A stretch of 64,000 nucleotides of DNA, taken from positions 140,727 through 204,726 of the forward strand of contig JACJYH010000007.1 in assembly GCA_020636195.1 (NCBI GenBank), given 5' to 3'. Source of the DNA: Lewinellaceae bacterium (GTDB taxonomy: Bacteria; Bacteroidota; Bacteroidia; Chitinophagales; Saprospiraceae). The position numbers were made by a program, and so were the translations under genes. This document shows, in pieces, positions 55,902 through 63,494 of the stretch. Under the pieces are notes generated by a model that saw only the letters and a program-made list of their open reading frames with translations, ran no database searches and was not told where the DNA came from. Every line of letters starts with the position of its first letter. Position 1 is the first letter of the stretch.

Positions 55902-56087
55902 CTTCGTGATTTTCTCACTGTTTAGTTTCTTCTCTTTTTCAATGTTTTTCAACCATTCCTTAACTCCTGGTTTATTCAAAACTTCTTTTGCTTTTTTTGT
56001 TTTTTCAGGAAATAAATCTAGATTTGAATATTGGTCTAGAGCAGGATTGTAATTTGAGAGATTATTTGTTTTAACTTTTGATGACAA
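55896..56087 (-). CDS. Small partner protein of the DUF6934-like gene
   Basis: The 63-residue protein (MSSKVKTNNLSNYNPALDQY..., with LFPEKTKKAKEVLNKPGVKEW) is polar and helical without a membrane segment. It follows the DUF6934-like gene by 7 bp, and similar pairs of a small basic protein with a DUF6934 protein occur in Bacteroidota. The stop codon overlaps the R''-like end of attC-like site B. Function unknown; an antitoxin-like or regulatory role is a guess from size and pairing only. Confidence 0.68.
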   Translation of the reverse strand: MSSKVKTNNLSNYNPALDQYSNLDLFPEKTKKAKEVLNKPGVKEWLKNIEKEKKLNSEKITKP

Positions 56088-56094
56088 CTTTTAA

Positions 56095-56538
56095 TTATTT
56101 CTTTATAATGAAAAACCCTTGATAATTTAATCCTTTCTTGAAACGCTCAAATCCTTGCTCAAGTTCCCTATAAATTATGAAATCTGTAGAGATATAATTG
56201 AGAAACTTGTTGATGTTAATTTGATAAAGTCTGGTTCTACTTGCTGTACTTCCTGATAAATAAACATTAGCATCAGGAAATTCTTGATAGAATGCATAAA
56301 TCGTAAACGCAACTGTGGCCAAAACCTTGTCAGTATCTCCATTGTTTGTAACCGCTCTATCATCTATTGTTTCATGAGTAAGATTCTTATCCCCATAACC
56401 TAGATTGTACATAAGTGGATCATCGTTAATCTTAGTGTATTTTATTACCTTGATAATGCTTCCTTTGTTTCCTGTACTAATGAACTCAAAATATAGAAAA
56501 TTAACATTGTTTTCGATTTGATATCTTTCTATATCCAT
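56095..56538 (-). CDS. DUF6934-like protein
   Basis: The 147-residue soluble protein matches a Bacteroidota family I know as DUF6934: an N-terminal FLYFEFISTGNKGSIIKVI, then YNLGYGDKN, NNGDTDKVLATVAFTIYAF and the hallmark VYLSGSTASRTRLYQININ, ending GFERFKKGLNYQGFFIIKK. The G-S-T-x-x-R-T-R-L-Y motif is the best-conserved part. It is 7 bp upstream of a 63-residue partner gene; the compact two-gene module resembles a toxin-antitoxin layout, but toxicity is not established. It is the first gene of the minus-strand attC-flanked segment. Confidence 0.76.
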   Translation of the reverse strand: MDIERYQIENNVNFLYFEFISTGNKGSIIKVIKYTKINDDPLMYNLGYGDKNLTHETIDDRAVTNNGDTDKVLATVAFTIYAFYQEFPDANVYLSGSTASRTRLYQININKFLNYISTDFIIYRELEQGFERFKKGLNYQGFFIIKK

Positions 56539-57034
56539 TTTACTCCCTCAAGACTCTATCTCTCAGGCCTCCAACCACAAAGATATTCACCATGTTGGAA
56601 TATTTATAATTTTATCAGCTTTACTATATGGTTGTTGATTCCTGCGTCGTAAATTCTGCTTGGAGGTTAAGATAGATTTATTGTGTTTTGGCCGTCAGAA
56701 ATGTCCTCTTTAAAATGTACTTTACCATCCAATCTCTGATTTGCAGAAAGCTGGTGTTGTAGTAATGATAATAACTACTTGCCTCAGCTTTTCGACGCTA
56801 GCCAGCTATTTTTACTGCCATTTTATTTACAAATTTAAGTTGAAAAATTTTATAAAGTAAGTGGCCTGAATTATGGGGGAGAACTATAATACTTCTCCTT
56901 TGTTCCGAATTACATGTAACTTTAAAACGATTTTCACAAATTTATACCACTAATTGTAGAAAAACAAAATATTTCCAAAATATTTTGATGCTATTTAAAA
57001 ATAATTTATAACTTTGCATTACAAAGTACTTTTT
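56539..57034. other. Divergent intergenic region between the DUF6934 module and the CreD operon
   Basis: About 495 bp without a gene, ending in a promoter and operator for the plus-strand operon. Near its left end CCAAC and GTTGG (minus strand, about 56569-56597) form a short inverted repeat. No other structure was seen. Confidence 0.5.
56984..57027 (+). promoter_or_regulatory. CreD-operon promoter with overlapping palindromic operator, copy 1
   Basis: TTTG (56984-56987), a 21-base gap and TAACTTTG (57009-57016) fit the Bacteroidota promoter. The palindrome ACTTTG-CATTA-CAAAGT (57011-57027) covers the -7 element and ends 7 bp before the ATG at 57035, so a bound repressor would block polymerase. 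Confidence 0.7.
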
Positions 57035-57646
57035 ATGAATAAAGTCGAAAATGATATTTCCCATATCAAGAAGATGATGGAACGGTCATCCACCTTCATT
57101 TCACTCAGCGGACTATCCGGTGTGGCTGCAGGCATTATTGCTTTAGTCGGACTTGCTGTTGCTATGAGGCTTTTGCAGGCCAATGGTATCGATTATTTTA
57201 CGGATCAATCGTTTGTACTGGAGCATTCTTTAGTGGTGCAGTTGATGATGGTAGCTGTTCTAACTCTTGTTTTTGCTATCATTTCAGGAATGTATTTTAC
57301 CATTAAGAAATCGAGAAAACAAGATTTAAAAATATGGAATATGACCACCAAAGCCATGTTGCAGGCCGCCCTAATCCCATTTTTAACAGGTGGAATATTC
57401 TGCGTAATTTTATTGAACCATGAGCTCTATCAATTTATAGCTCCGGCAATGCTTATATTTTACGGTCTTGCGCTGACCAGTTGCTCGAAATACACGCATA
57501 CTGAATTGCTTACTCTAGGAATGATGGAAATATTTCTCGGATTGTTAGGAGGATTTTGGACGGGATATGGATTGATTTTGTGGGGCATTGGTTTTGGAAT
57601 TCTGCATATCATCTATGGCATTTACATGTATAAAAAATACAAGTAA
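57035..57646 (+). CDS. Membrane protein of the CreD operon, function unknown
   Basis: From the ATG at 57035 the protein has 203 residues. It starts NKVENDISHIKKMMERSSTF, and has about six membrane helices (about 25-45, 65-90, 105-125, 130-145, 155-175, 180-197). The frame is open 21 bases further, from a TTG that falls inside the promoter/operator, so the inner ATG is preferred. It is followed after 3 bp by a winged-helix regulator and then creD, an order seen in other Bacteroidota. No enzymatic motif is visible. Confidence 0.8.
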   Translation: MNKVENDISHIKKMMERSSTFISLSGLSGVAAGIIALVGLAVAMRLLQANGIDYFTDQSFVLEHSLVVQLMMVAVLTLVFAIISGMYFTIKKSRKQDLKIWNMTTKAMLQAALIPFLTGGIFCVILLNHELYQFIAPAMLIFYGLALTSCSKYTHTELLTLGMMEIFLGLLGGFWTGYGLILWGIGFGILHIIYGIYMYKKYK

Positions 57647-57649
57647 AAA

Positions 57650-57946
57650 GTGGATAAAATTAATATTCATACTTTAAATAAAGATTTTGAAAATAGGGTC
57701 AGATTGGGCATAATGTCTGTTCTGATGGTCAATGATTGGATCAATTTCAATGATATGAAATCAATTTTGAATATCACCGACGGCAATCTTGCAAGCCATA
57801 CTAACGCCTTGGAATCTAAGTCATATATCACCGTCCGCAAAGCATTTGTTGGAAAAAAGACTGAGACATCGTATAAAATCACTGCAGTCGGTAAGAAAGC
57901 TTTTTCCGACCATATCGCAGCACTTGAAAATTTATTGAAGCAATAA
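57650..57946 (+). CDS. Winged-helix transcriptional regulator of the CreD operon
   Basis: The 98-residue protein fits the PF13601-type winged-helix family: RVRLGIMSVLMVNDWINFND, MKSILNITDGNLASHTNALE (recognition helix), and SYITVRKAFVGKKTETSYKI followed by the wing. The start codon is GTG, 3 bp after the preceding stop, with no ATG available. It very likely binds the palindrome found at both operon promoters and represses its own unit. The inducing signal is not visible; there is no sensor domain beyond the DNA-binding fold. Confidence 0.85.
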   Translation: MDKINIHTLNKDFENRVRLGIMSVLMVNDWINFNDMKSILNITDGNLASHTNALESKSYITVRKAFVGKKTETSYKITAVGKKAFSDHIAALENLLKQ

Positions 57947-57963
57947 TATATTTTTTTATTTAT

Positions 57964-57982
57964 TAACTTTGTAATACAAAGC
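57964..57982 (+). promoter_or_regulatory. creD promoter with palindromic operator, copy 2
   Basis: TAACTTTG (57964-57971) is a TAnnTTTG element and CTTTG-TAATA-CAAAG (57967-57981) is a near copy of the operator at 57011-57027. It lies 19 bp before the creD ATG and after the regulator gene, giving creD its own controlled promoter. The -33 element is not clear. Confidence 0.65.
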
Positions 57983-58001
57983 ACTTTTAAAAAATATTCA
58001 A

Positions 58002-59387
58002 ATGGAAACACAAAACACCGTTGCCAAAGCTTGGCAAAGAAAATCCACACAAGTCACATTGAAATTAATGCTCATTGGCTTTTTGATTCTCTTTCTTTTG
58101 ATACCAAAATATTTGATCCTAAACCTTGTGGATGAAAGGCAAGGGTACAATAATGCAGTCATCAATGAGGTCTCACAATCGTGGGCAGGCAAGCAGCTCA
58201 TCACGGGGCCATCATTGGTCATCCCATATACCGAGAAGATACCGGATGAATCAGGGAAACTGGTTACCCAAGTTGAAAAGTCAGTTGTCATTTTTCCAAA
58301 TGATTTTACGATTAATGGAGACGTGGAGACAAGTGTCAAAAAAAGATCCATTTATCAAGTCTTATTGTACAATTCAAGTATGCGCTTGACGGGAAATTTT
58401 TCTATTCCCGAAGGTGCCATGTCAGCAGATAGTAAGATCACTTATCACCCCAAAAAAGCGTATGTTGTGATAGGTATTTCAGCCCTGAAGGGAATAGAAA
58501 ATAAGATAAAACTCAAATGGAATGAGCAAGATTTGCCTGTCCTGCCTGGCGCAAAGGATATATCATTTCAAGCAAAGCAAAATTCCAATAATTCCTACTC
58601 GTTATTGCTTGAGCCCTCAGTATCTAATTTCAGTTCAGGGATTCATGCTCCGGTTGATTTATCAAACGATAAAAGTGACTATGCATTTTCATTTGATCTA
58701 AATCTAAAAGGAAGTCAACAACTGCTGTTTGTTCCCATAGGTAAAAACAATGAAATTCATTTGACATCACCATTTCCAAACCCAAAGTTTGTTGGTGAAT
58801 TTCTGCCAGAGCATACGACCAACGAAACTGGTTTTGATGCAAAATGGAGTATTTTTGAATACAATAGGAATATCCCGGATTTTCAAATAGGCTTTAGCAC
58901 CATCGACCTTTCAAATGCAATTTTTGGAGTAGATTTGACCTTTGCAATAGATAACTATACGAAGGCCTACCGCAGCGTGAATTACATGATTTTGGTGATC
59001 GCATTGACATTCTTGGTAGTCTTCTTGTCCGAGTTGATGTACCGAAATAGAATTCATATCTTCCAATACACCTTGGTTGGGCTGGCGTTGGCGATATTTT
59101 TTGTTCTTTTGCTGTCTATCTCTGAGTTTCTGTCTTTTAATCAAGGTTACCTGATAGCTGCTGCAATGACCATTTTGTTGCTTTATTGGTATTCGTTCAG
59201 CATGTTTTCTAATCGTAAAAGCTCAAATTTTATGTTGGCTTTCTTAGTGATAGAATTCCTCTACATTTTTGTTATTGTTCAATTAGAAAAAATGTCTTTG
59301 CTTGTAGGAGCCATAGGCTTATTTATTTCTATTGCCGGCACCATGTATGCCACAAGGAAAATCAAATGGTACGAGGACCAAGTATAG
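58002..59387 (+). CDS. creD: CreD-like inner membrane protein
   Basis: The 461-residue protein has a first membrane helix (about 22-42), a periplasmic domain (about 45-305, starting ERQGYNNAVINEVSQSWAG, then GPSLVIPY) and about five C-terminal helices (about 325-450, with YRSVNYMILVIALTFLVVF, LSELMYRNRIH). Its length is close to the 450 of E. coli CreD. CreD-type proteins are linked to envelope integrity and beta-lactam or colicin tolerance. It is the last gene of a three-gene unit but has its own operator-promoter. Confidence 0.9.
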   Translation: METQNTVAKAWQRKSTQVTLKLMLIGFLILFLLIPKYLILNLVDERQGYNNAVINEVSQSWAGKQLITGPSLVIPYTEKIPDESGKLVTQVEKSVVIFPNDFTINGDVETSVKKRSIYQVLLYNSSMRLTGNFSIPEGAMSADSKITYHPKKAYVVIGISALKGIENKIKLKWNEQDLPVLPGAKDISFQAKQNSNNSYSLLLEPSVSNFSSGIHAPVDLSNDKSDYAFSFDLNLKGSQQLLFVPIGKNNEIHLTSPFPNPKFVGEFLPEHTTNETGFDAKWSIFEYNRNIPDFQIGFSTIDLSNAIFGVDLTFAIDNYTKAYRSVNYMILVIALTFLVVFLSELMYRNRIHIFQYTLVGLALAIFFVLLLSISEFLSFNQGYLIAAAMTILLLYWYSFSMFSNRKSSNFMLAFLVIEFLYIFVIVQLEKMSLLVGAIGLFISIAGTMYATRKIKWYEDQV

Positions 59388-59455
59388 GATATTCTACCTA
59401 TCTTGTACATGGGTGCATGTGATTTGAACCTAAAATGATGTATTAGTGGAAAAAT

Positions 59456-59488
59456 ATTGAGGAGGATGTCAATGATTCACATATATTT
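59456..59488 (+). promoter_or_regulatory. Promoter of the epimerase gene
   Basis: TATATTTG (59481-59488) matches TAnnTTTG, 23 bp before the ATG. ATTG at 59456-59459, 21 bases upstream, is one base from the -33 consensus. Confidence 0.45.
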
Positions 59489-59511
59489 GTGGCAAATACG
59501 CATTATTCTTT

Positions 59512-60630
59512 ATGAGAGTTTCCACCATTACAAAAATAGAGATCATTCCAATCCAAATTCCGCTCCATGAGCCGTTTGTGATATCCAAAGGTGCCCTAAC
59601 ACATGCACGTAATACCGTCGTCATCATCTACAATTCTGATGGTCTATTTGGTACAGGTGAATGTTGTCCATATCGATCCATTCATGGAGAAACACAGACA
59701 GGAACGGTTGCTTTTGCAAAGGATTTGGCCAAGGCGCTCATTGGGAAGAACCCAAGAGACATCCATAGCCATGTGGCATTGATGGACAAAATGATTGTAG
59801 GAAATGCATCCGTTAAATGTGCCTTTGACATGGCATTATATGATTTAGTAGCGAAGATGGATGAGCTTCCACTCTATGCTTTTCTTCAAGGGTCAAATCA
59901 AAAGAAGATATATACTGATAACACGATCAGCCTCTTGGCAAAAGAAAAAATGGCTGAAAAAGGAGCTAAGTTCAAAGACCAAGGGTTTACAGCACTTAAA
60001 GTAAAATTGGGTGAAAAACCTTCAAAGAAAGATGTAGAAAGAATAGAAGCTGTGCGCAATGCTGTCGGTAATGACATCGCCATCCGAGTGGACGCCAATC
60101 AAGGCTGGAATTACCAAGAAGCGCTATATGCACTTCGTGGAATGCAAGAAATGAACATAGAGCATTGTGAAGAACCCATTCAAGCCGGAAATACTCAGGA
60201 TCAGACAAGGCTTACTGCTCTGAGCCCAATTCCGATTATGGCGGATGAGTCTGCCTTCAACCATTATGAAACGTATAGAGTGCTTAGCCAACAAGCAGCA
60301 CATTCGGTCAATATCAAGTTAGGTAAGTCAGGCGGTATCCTCAATGCTTCTAAGGTTGCGGGAATTTGTCAGGCTGCTAACGTCTATTGTCAGGTGGGAT
60401 CATTCAGCGAATCTCGCTTGGGAATTTCAGCATTGGTGCATTTCGATTTGGCGTGGGATCACATTATTTTCCATGACTTGGATTCTCCGATCATGTTGGC
60501 TGATGATCCTGTTCATGGAGGTTTGAAATATGGTGATCAATGGGAAGTCACTGTAGATGACAGTCCCGGTCATGGTGCTTCATTTGACCCACAATTTTTG
60601 AATCAATTTGAGAAATTCACAGCAAGTTGA
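59512..60630 (+). CDS. Enolase-superfamily dipeptide epimerase (L-Ala-D/L-Glu epimerase-like)
   Basis: The 372-residue protein has the capping domain (1-130) and (beta/alpha)7-beta barrel of the muconate lactonising/mandelate racemase group. The catalytic lysines are in TALKVKLG and VNIKLGKSGG; metal ligands are the Asp in VDANQGW, the Glu in HCEEPI and the Asp in MADESAF. The K-x-K and K residues on opposite strands fit a 1,1-proton-transfer epimerase such as the dipeptide epimerase of peptidoglycan peptide recycling. Exact dipeptide preference cannot be read. It appears monocistronic, between creD and the sulfur operon. Confidence 0.85.
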   Translation: MRVSTITKIEIIPIQIPLHEPFVISKGALTHARNTVVIIYNSDGLFGTGECCPYRSIHGETQTGTVAFAKDLAKALIGKNPRDIHSHVALMDKMIVGNASVKCAFDMALYDLVAKMDELPLYAFLQGSNQKKIYTDNTISLLAKEKMAEKGAKFKDQGFTALKVKLGEKPSKKDVERIEAVRNAVGNDIAIRVDANQGWNYQEALYALRGMQEMNIEHCEEPIQAGNTQDQTRLTALSPIPIMADESAFNHYETYRVLSQQAAHSVNIKLGKSGGILNASKVAGICQAANVYCQVGSFSESRLGISALVHFDLAWDHIIFHDLDSPIMLADDPVHGGLKYGDQWEVTVDDSPGHGASFDPQFLNQFEKFTAS

Positions 60631-60903
60631 CAGTACCATACTTTTAAGTAACTTTGGTTACAGTCGAAATTTATTTGCAGTAAGTCAAAATATTTAAATT
60701 TGTTTTGTGGTATTTTGTAAAATATAAATTAAAATATAGTCAAATAACAAAATTATATTCTGCATAGTTTAATATTTTCATTTTGCTAATAGAGAACATC
60801 AGAAAATGATCATATTTTGATATGACCATTGTCACACTATCTAGAGTAGGAACTTAAGAACTTTGCGGCGTGATTTGATCACATTAAGTAAAGTTAATTA
60901 AAA

Positions 60904-62136
60904 ATGAAAGATTTAGTAATATTAGGTGCAGGTTCTGCCGGCACAATGATGGCCAACCATTTAAACAAACACTTGGACAAAAATCAATGGAATATTCATA
61001 TCATTGATGAAAGAGAAAAACACTATTATCAACCTGGATTTCTTTTTATACCATTTGGCACCTATCAACCTGAAGATGTGGTCAAACCCATATCAAAATT
61101 TATCCCCTCAGGTGTTCAGTTCACTAGAGAGAAAATCAATAAAATAGAAGCATCTAAAAATCTAGTTGAGCTTCAAAGTGGAAAAACAGTATCTTATGAT
61201 GTCTTGATCATAGCAACAGGTTCAGATATTGCCCCTGAAGAAATAGAAGGCATGAAAGGCTCGGAGTGGCACAAGTCGGTGTATGATTTTTATACCTTTG
61301 AAGGTACAGTGGCATTGAGTAAAAAACTCAAAACATGGGAAGGTGGTAAATTGGTGGTTCATCTCACAGAAATGCCAATAAAATGTCCCGTTGCACCACT
61401 TGAATTTGCTTTTTTAGCTGATGCATATTTTACGAAGAAAGGCATGAGAGACAAAGTAGAAATTACTTATGTCACACCTCTTTCCGGAGCATTCACCAAA
61501 CCAAAATCCACTGCAGCTCTTGAATATCTACTCAAAGAAAAGAATATTCACATCGTGACGGATTTTGCGATCATGGAGGTCAACAACGAAAATAAAAGCA
61601 TCGTGGACTACAGCGGTAAAGAAGTCCATTTCGACTTATTAGTCACAGTACCTACTAACAAAGGGAGCGAAGTGATTGCTAGATCAGGACTTGGAGACGA
61701 ATTAAATTTTATACCTACAGATAAACATACGCTTCAATCAGCAAATTACAAGAATATATTTGTAATAGGTGATGCTACCAATGTTCCGGCGTCAAAAGCA
61801 GGATCGGTAGCACACTTTGAAGCGGAAATACTCACCGAAAATATTCTGAATTATGTGAAAGGTGAGGATTTCAAAGGAAAATTTGATGGCCATGCCAATT
61901 GTTTCATTGAAACAGGAAAAGGTAAAGCGCTATTGATAGATTTCAATTATGATCATGAGCCTGTCTCAGGTACATTCCCAATTGCCGGAATAGGACCATT
62001 AAGATTGCTGAAGGAAAGTAGTTTCAATCATTTTGGAAAGCTTGCTTTCAGATGGATTTATTGGAATATGTTGCTCAAAGGAATTCCGATTCCATTTGTA
62101 TCACCAACCATGTCAACAAAAGGCAAAGACCTTTAA
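60904..62136 (+). CDS. Sulfide:quinone oxidoreductase-like flavoprotein
   Basis: The 410-residue protein has the FAD-binding start LVILGAGSAGTMMANHL, the IIATGSD turn, the second nucleotide element and IFVIGDATNVPASKAGS. Cys161 in MPIKCPVAPLEF and Cys333 in HANCFIETGKGKA correspond to the two essential redox cysteines of SQR. The tail (about 375-405, FRWIYWNMLLKG) is an amphipathic membrane-docking helix, as expected for a monotopic quinone reductase. SQR oxidises sulfide to sulfane sulfur and reduces quinone. The next two genes encode sulfur-carrier-type proteins, supporting this. No third cysteine near residue 128 is seen. Confidence 0.88.
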   Translation: MKDLVILGAGSAGTMMANHLNKHLDKNQWNIHIIDEREKHYYQPGFLFIPFGTYQPEDVVKPISKFIPSGVQFTREKINKIEASKNLVELQSGKTVSYDVLIIATGSDIAPEEIEGMKGSEWHKSVYDFYTFEGTVALSKKLKTWEGGKLVVHLTEMPIKCPVAPLEFAFLADAYFTKKGMRDKVEITYVTPLSGAFTKPKSTAALEYLLKEKNIHIVTDFAIMEVNNENKSIVDYSGKEVHFDLLVTVPTNKGSEVIARSGLGDELNFIPTDKHTLQSANYKNIFVIGDATNVPASKAGSVAHFEAEILTENILNYVKGEDFKGKFDGHANCFIETGKGKALLIDFNYDHEPVSGTFPIAGIGPLRLLKESSFNHFGKLAFRWIYWNMLLKGIPIPFVSPTMSTKGKDL

Positions 62137-62174
62137 TCAATAAGTAATTTTTTAAAAATCAAATACATAAAATA

Positions 62175-62483
62175 ATGGACAAAGTAATCGCAGGAAAAAC
62201 AATCAGTGTCAATGAAGAAGGTTATATGACTGATCTTTCGCAGTGGAATGAAGATATCGCAAGCGAAATGGCAAAGGAATATGACATAGAACTCACTCCA
62301 AAACACATCGAAGTATTGACATATTTACAAGAACAATTCAAAAATAACGTTCCGCTCAGTATCAGAAAGGTGGGTTCAAGTGGAGTAGTGTCTATCAAGG
62401 AATTATATGAATTATTCCCTAATGGGCCGCTAAAAATTTCAACAAAATTGGCAGGTATTCCAAAGCCGGCCAGTTGCATCTGA
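62175..62483 (+). CDS. TusE/DsrC-family sulfur carrier protein
   Basis: The 102-residue protein has family elements EEGYMTDLSQWNEDIASEMA, IELTPKHIEVLTYLQEQ, KELYELFPNGPLK and the C-terminal arm KLAGIPKPASCI with the conserved penultimate Cys (CysA). In DsrC a second Cys (CysB) stands about 10 residues earlier; here that position is Thr (KISTKLAG), so it is a one-cysteine, TusE-like protein and not a full trisulfide-forming DsrC. It starts 38 bp after the SQR-like gene. It may accept sulfane sulfur from the DsrE2-like protein. Confidence 0.88.
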   Translation: MDKVIAGKTISVNEEGYMTDLSQWNEDIASEMAKEYDIELTPKHIEVLTYLQEQFKNNVPLSIRKVGSSGVVSIKELYELFPNGPLKISTKLAGIPKPASCI

Positions 62484-62529
62484 TTTATCATTTATTATTT
62501 TTTTTTTTGAACATCAATACATTTAAAAT

Positions 62530-63018
62530 ATGACACCACAAGAATACAATGGTCATGTCCGAAAGATGATGATCATATTATCAAAAGCAAATGTTGACAG
62601 TGTGTATGCAGCAATGGTACTTGCCAATGGTGCAAGAATGGAAGGCATAGAGTCAGAGATTTTTTGCACATTTTTTGGCCTAGATGCCATTCATAAAACT
62701 AAGATGGATCACCTTCATATTTCTACAGTTGGTAATCCTTCAATGGGAATTCCAACACTTTTGGGAGGTCTTCCGGGCATTGAAGCACTTGCATCTTTCA
62801 TGATGAAAAGAGAAATGGAAAAGCTTGATATGCCACCTGTAAGGGAATTTATGGACATTATCAAAGCATCAGGAGGTAAAATATGGGCTTGTAAACTTGC
62901 AATGGATATGTTCCATTACACAACAGAAGATTTGTATGAAGAACTGGACGGTGTTCTCACCGTAGGTGATTTCTATACGAGAGCCCATGGTTTTGGTACA
63001 CAAATCATTTTTATTTAA
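62530..63018 (+). CDS. DsrE2-like sulfur-trafficking protein
   Basis: The 162-residue protein belongs to the DsrE/F-like fold: RKMMIILSKANVDSVYAAMV, EIFCTFFGLDAI, and KASGGKIWACKLAMDMF with the probable active Cys121. The MM-rich region (LGGLPGIEALASFMMKREME) is typical of DsrE2, a persulfide-transfer protein often membrane-associated. It is 46 bp after the TusE/DsrC-like gene and is closed by a strong terminator. Together the three genes could move sulfur from sulfide oxidation to an acceptor. Confidence 0.86.
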   Translation: MTPQEYNGHVRKMMIILSKANVDSVYAAMVLANGARMEGIESEIFCTFFGLDAIHKTKMDHLHISTVGNPSMGIPTLLGGLPGIEALASFMMKREMEKLDMPPVREFMDIIKASGGKIWACKLAMDMFHYTTEDLYEELDGVLTVGDFYTRAHGFGTQIIFI

Positions 63019-63028
63019 CTAAATTGTT

Positions 63029-63072
63029 ACATCATTGGCTTTGCAAACGTGCTAAAGTCAATGATGTTCCTT
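63029..63072 (+). terminator. Terminator of the sulfur operon
   Basis: ACATCATTGGCTTT (63029-63042) pairs with AAAGTCAATGATGT (63054-63067), a 14-bp stem with one G-T pair and an 11-base loop, followed by TCCTTTTTGG. It lies 10 bp after the DsrE2-like stop and may also serve the convergent yidD gene. Confidence 0.8.
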
Positions 63073-63099
63073 TTTGGAAGTGTAAAATTCAGGAAAAAA

Positions 63100-63360
63100 T
63101 TACTTTTTATTTGGTGCCTCTTTCTTAGGTACAGGGTCATACCCATGTCCACCCCAAGGATGGCAGCTGCTGATCCTCTTTAAACCCAGATACAAACCTT
63201 TTATAACGCCCCATTCTTGTAGTGCGCCTATCATGTAGTGAGAGCATGTTGGTGTATATCTACAGTTTTTTCCTAAAAGTGGAGAAAGAAAAATTTGATA
63301 CCCTTTTATAGGTAGGATGAGTATATTGGAAATCAGTTTACTGAATATATTTTTAGACAA
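63100..63360 (-). CDS. yidD: Membrane protein insertion efficiency factor
   Basis: YidD assists YidC-dependent insertion of membrane proteins. The 86-residue protein has an N-terminal amphipathic helix (1-20), the hallmark [18 protein letters not shown], and [18 protein letters not shown]. Size and all three conserved Cys fit the family. The downstream end faces the sulfur operon terminator. Confidence 0.95.
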   Translation of the reverse strand: MSKNIFSKLISNILILPIKGYQIFLSPLLGKNCRYTPTCSHYMIGALQEWGVIKGLYLGLKRISSCHPWGGHGYDPVPKKEAPNKK

Positions 63361-63466
63361 ACGTATTTTTTTTATTTTTTAGGTAACAAATTTGGTCAAT
63401 ACATTGACTTATTATCAGATATACTTCACAACTAGATTGACTTATGAAACCTTAAAACAGACTGTG

Positions 63467-63490
63467 GCCACATTTCCTCTGATTTGTGGC
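63467..63490 (-). terminator. Hairpin after the fructose-bisphosphatase gene
   Basis: GCCACA (63467-63472) and TGTGGC (63485-63490) form a 6-bp stem with a 12-base loop, 4 bp after the stop. The long T run is on the plus-strand side, so efficiency for the minus strand is uncertain. Confidence 0.4.
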
Positions 63491-63494
63491 TTTT

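Noticed and set aside
56569..56597. Short CCAAC/GTTGG inverted repeat as a further attC site
   Set aside because: Only about 28 bp long, no inner paired arms, and it does not lie at the end of a gene.
57014..57034. Upstream extension of the CreD-operon membrane protein from a TTG
   Set aside because: It lies in the promoter -7 element and operator; the ATG at 57035 is the better start.
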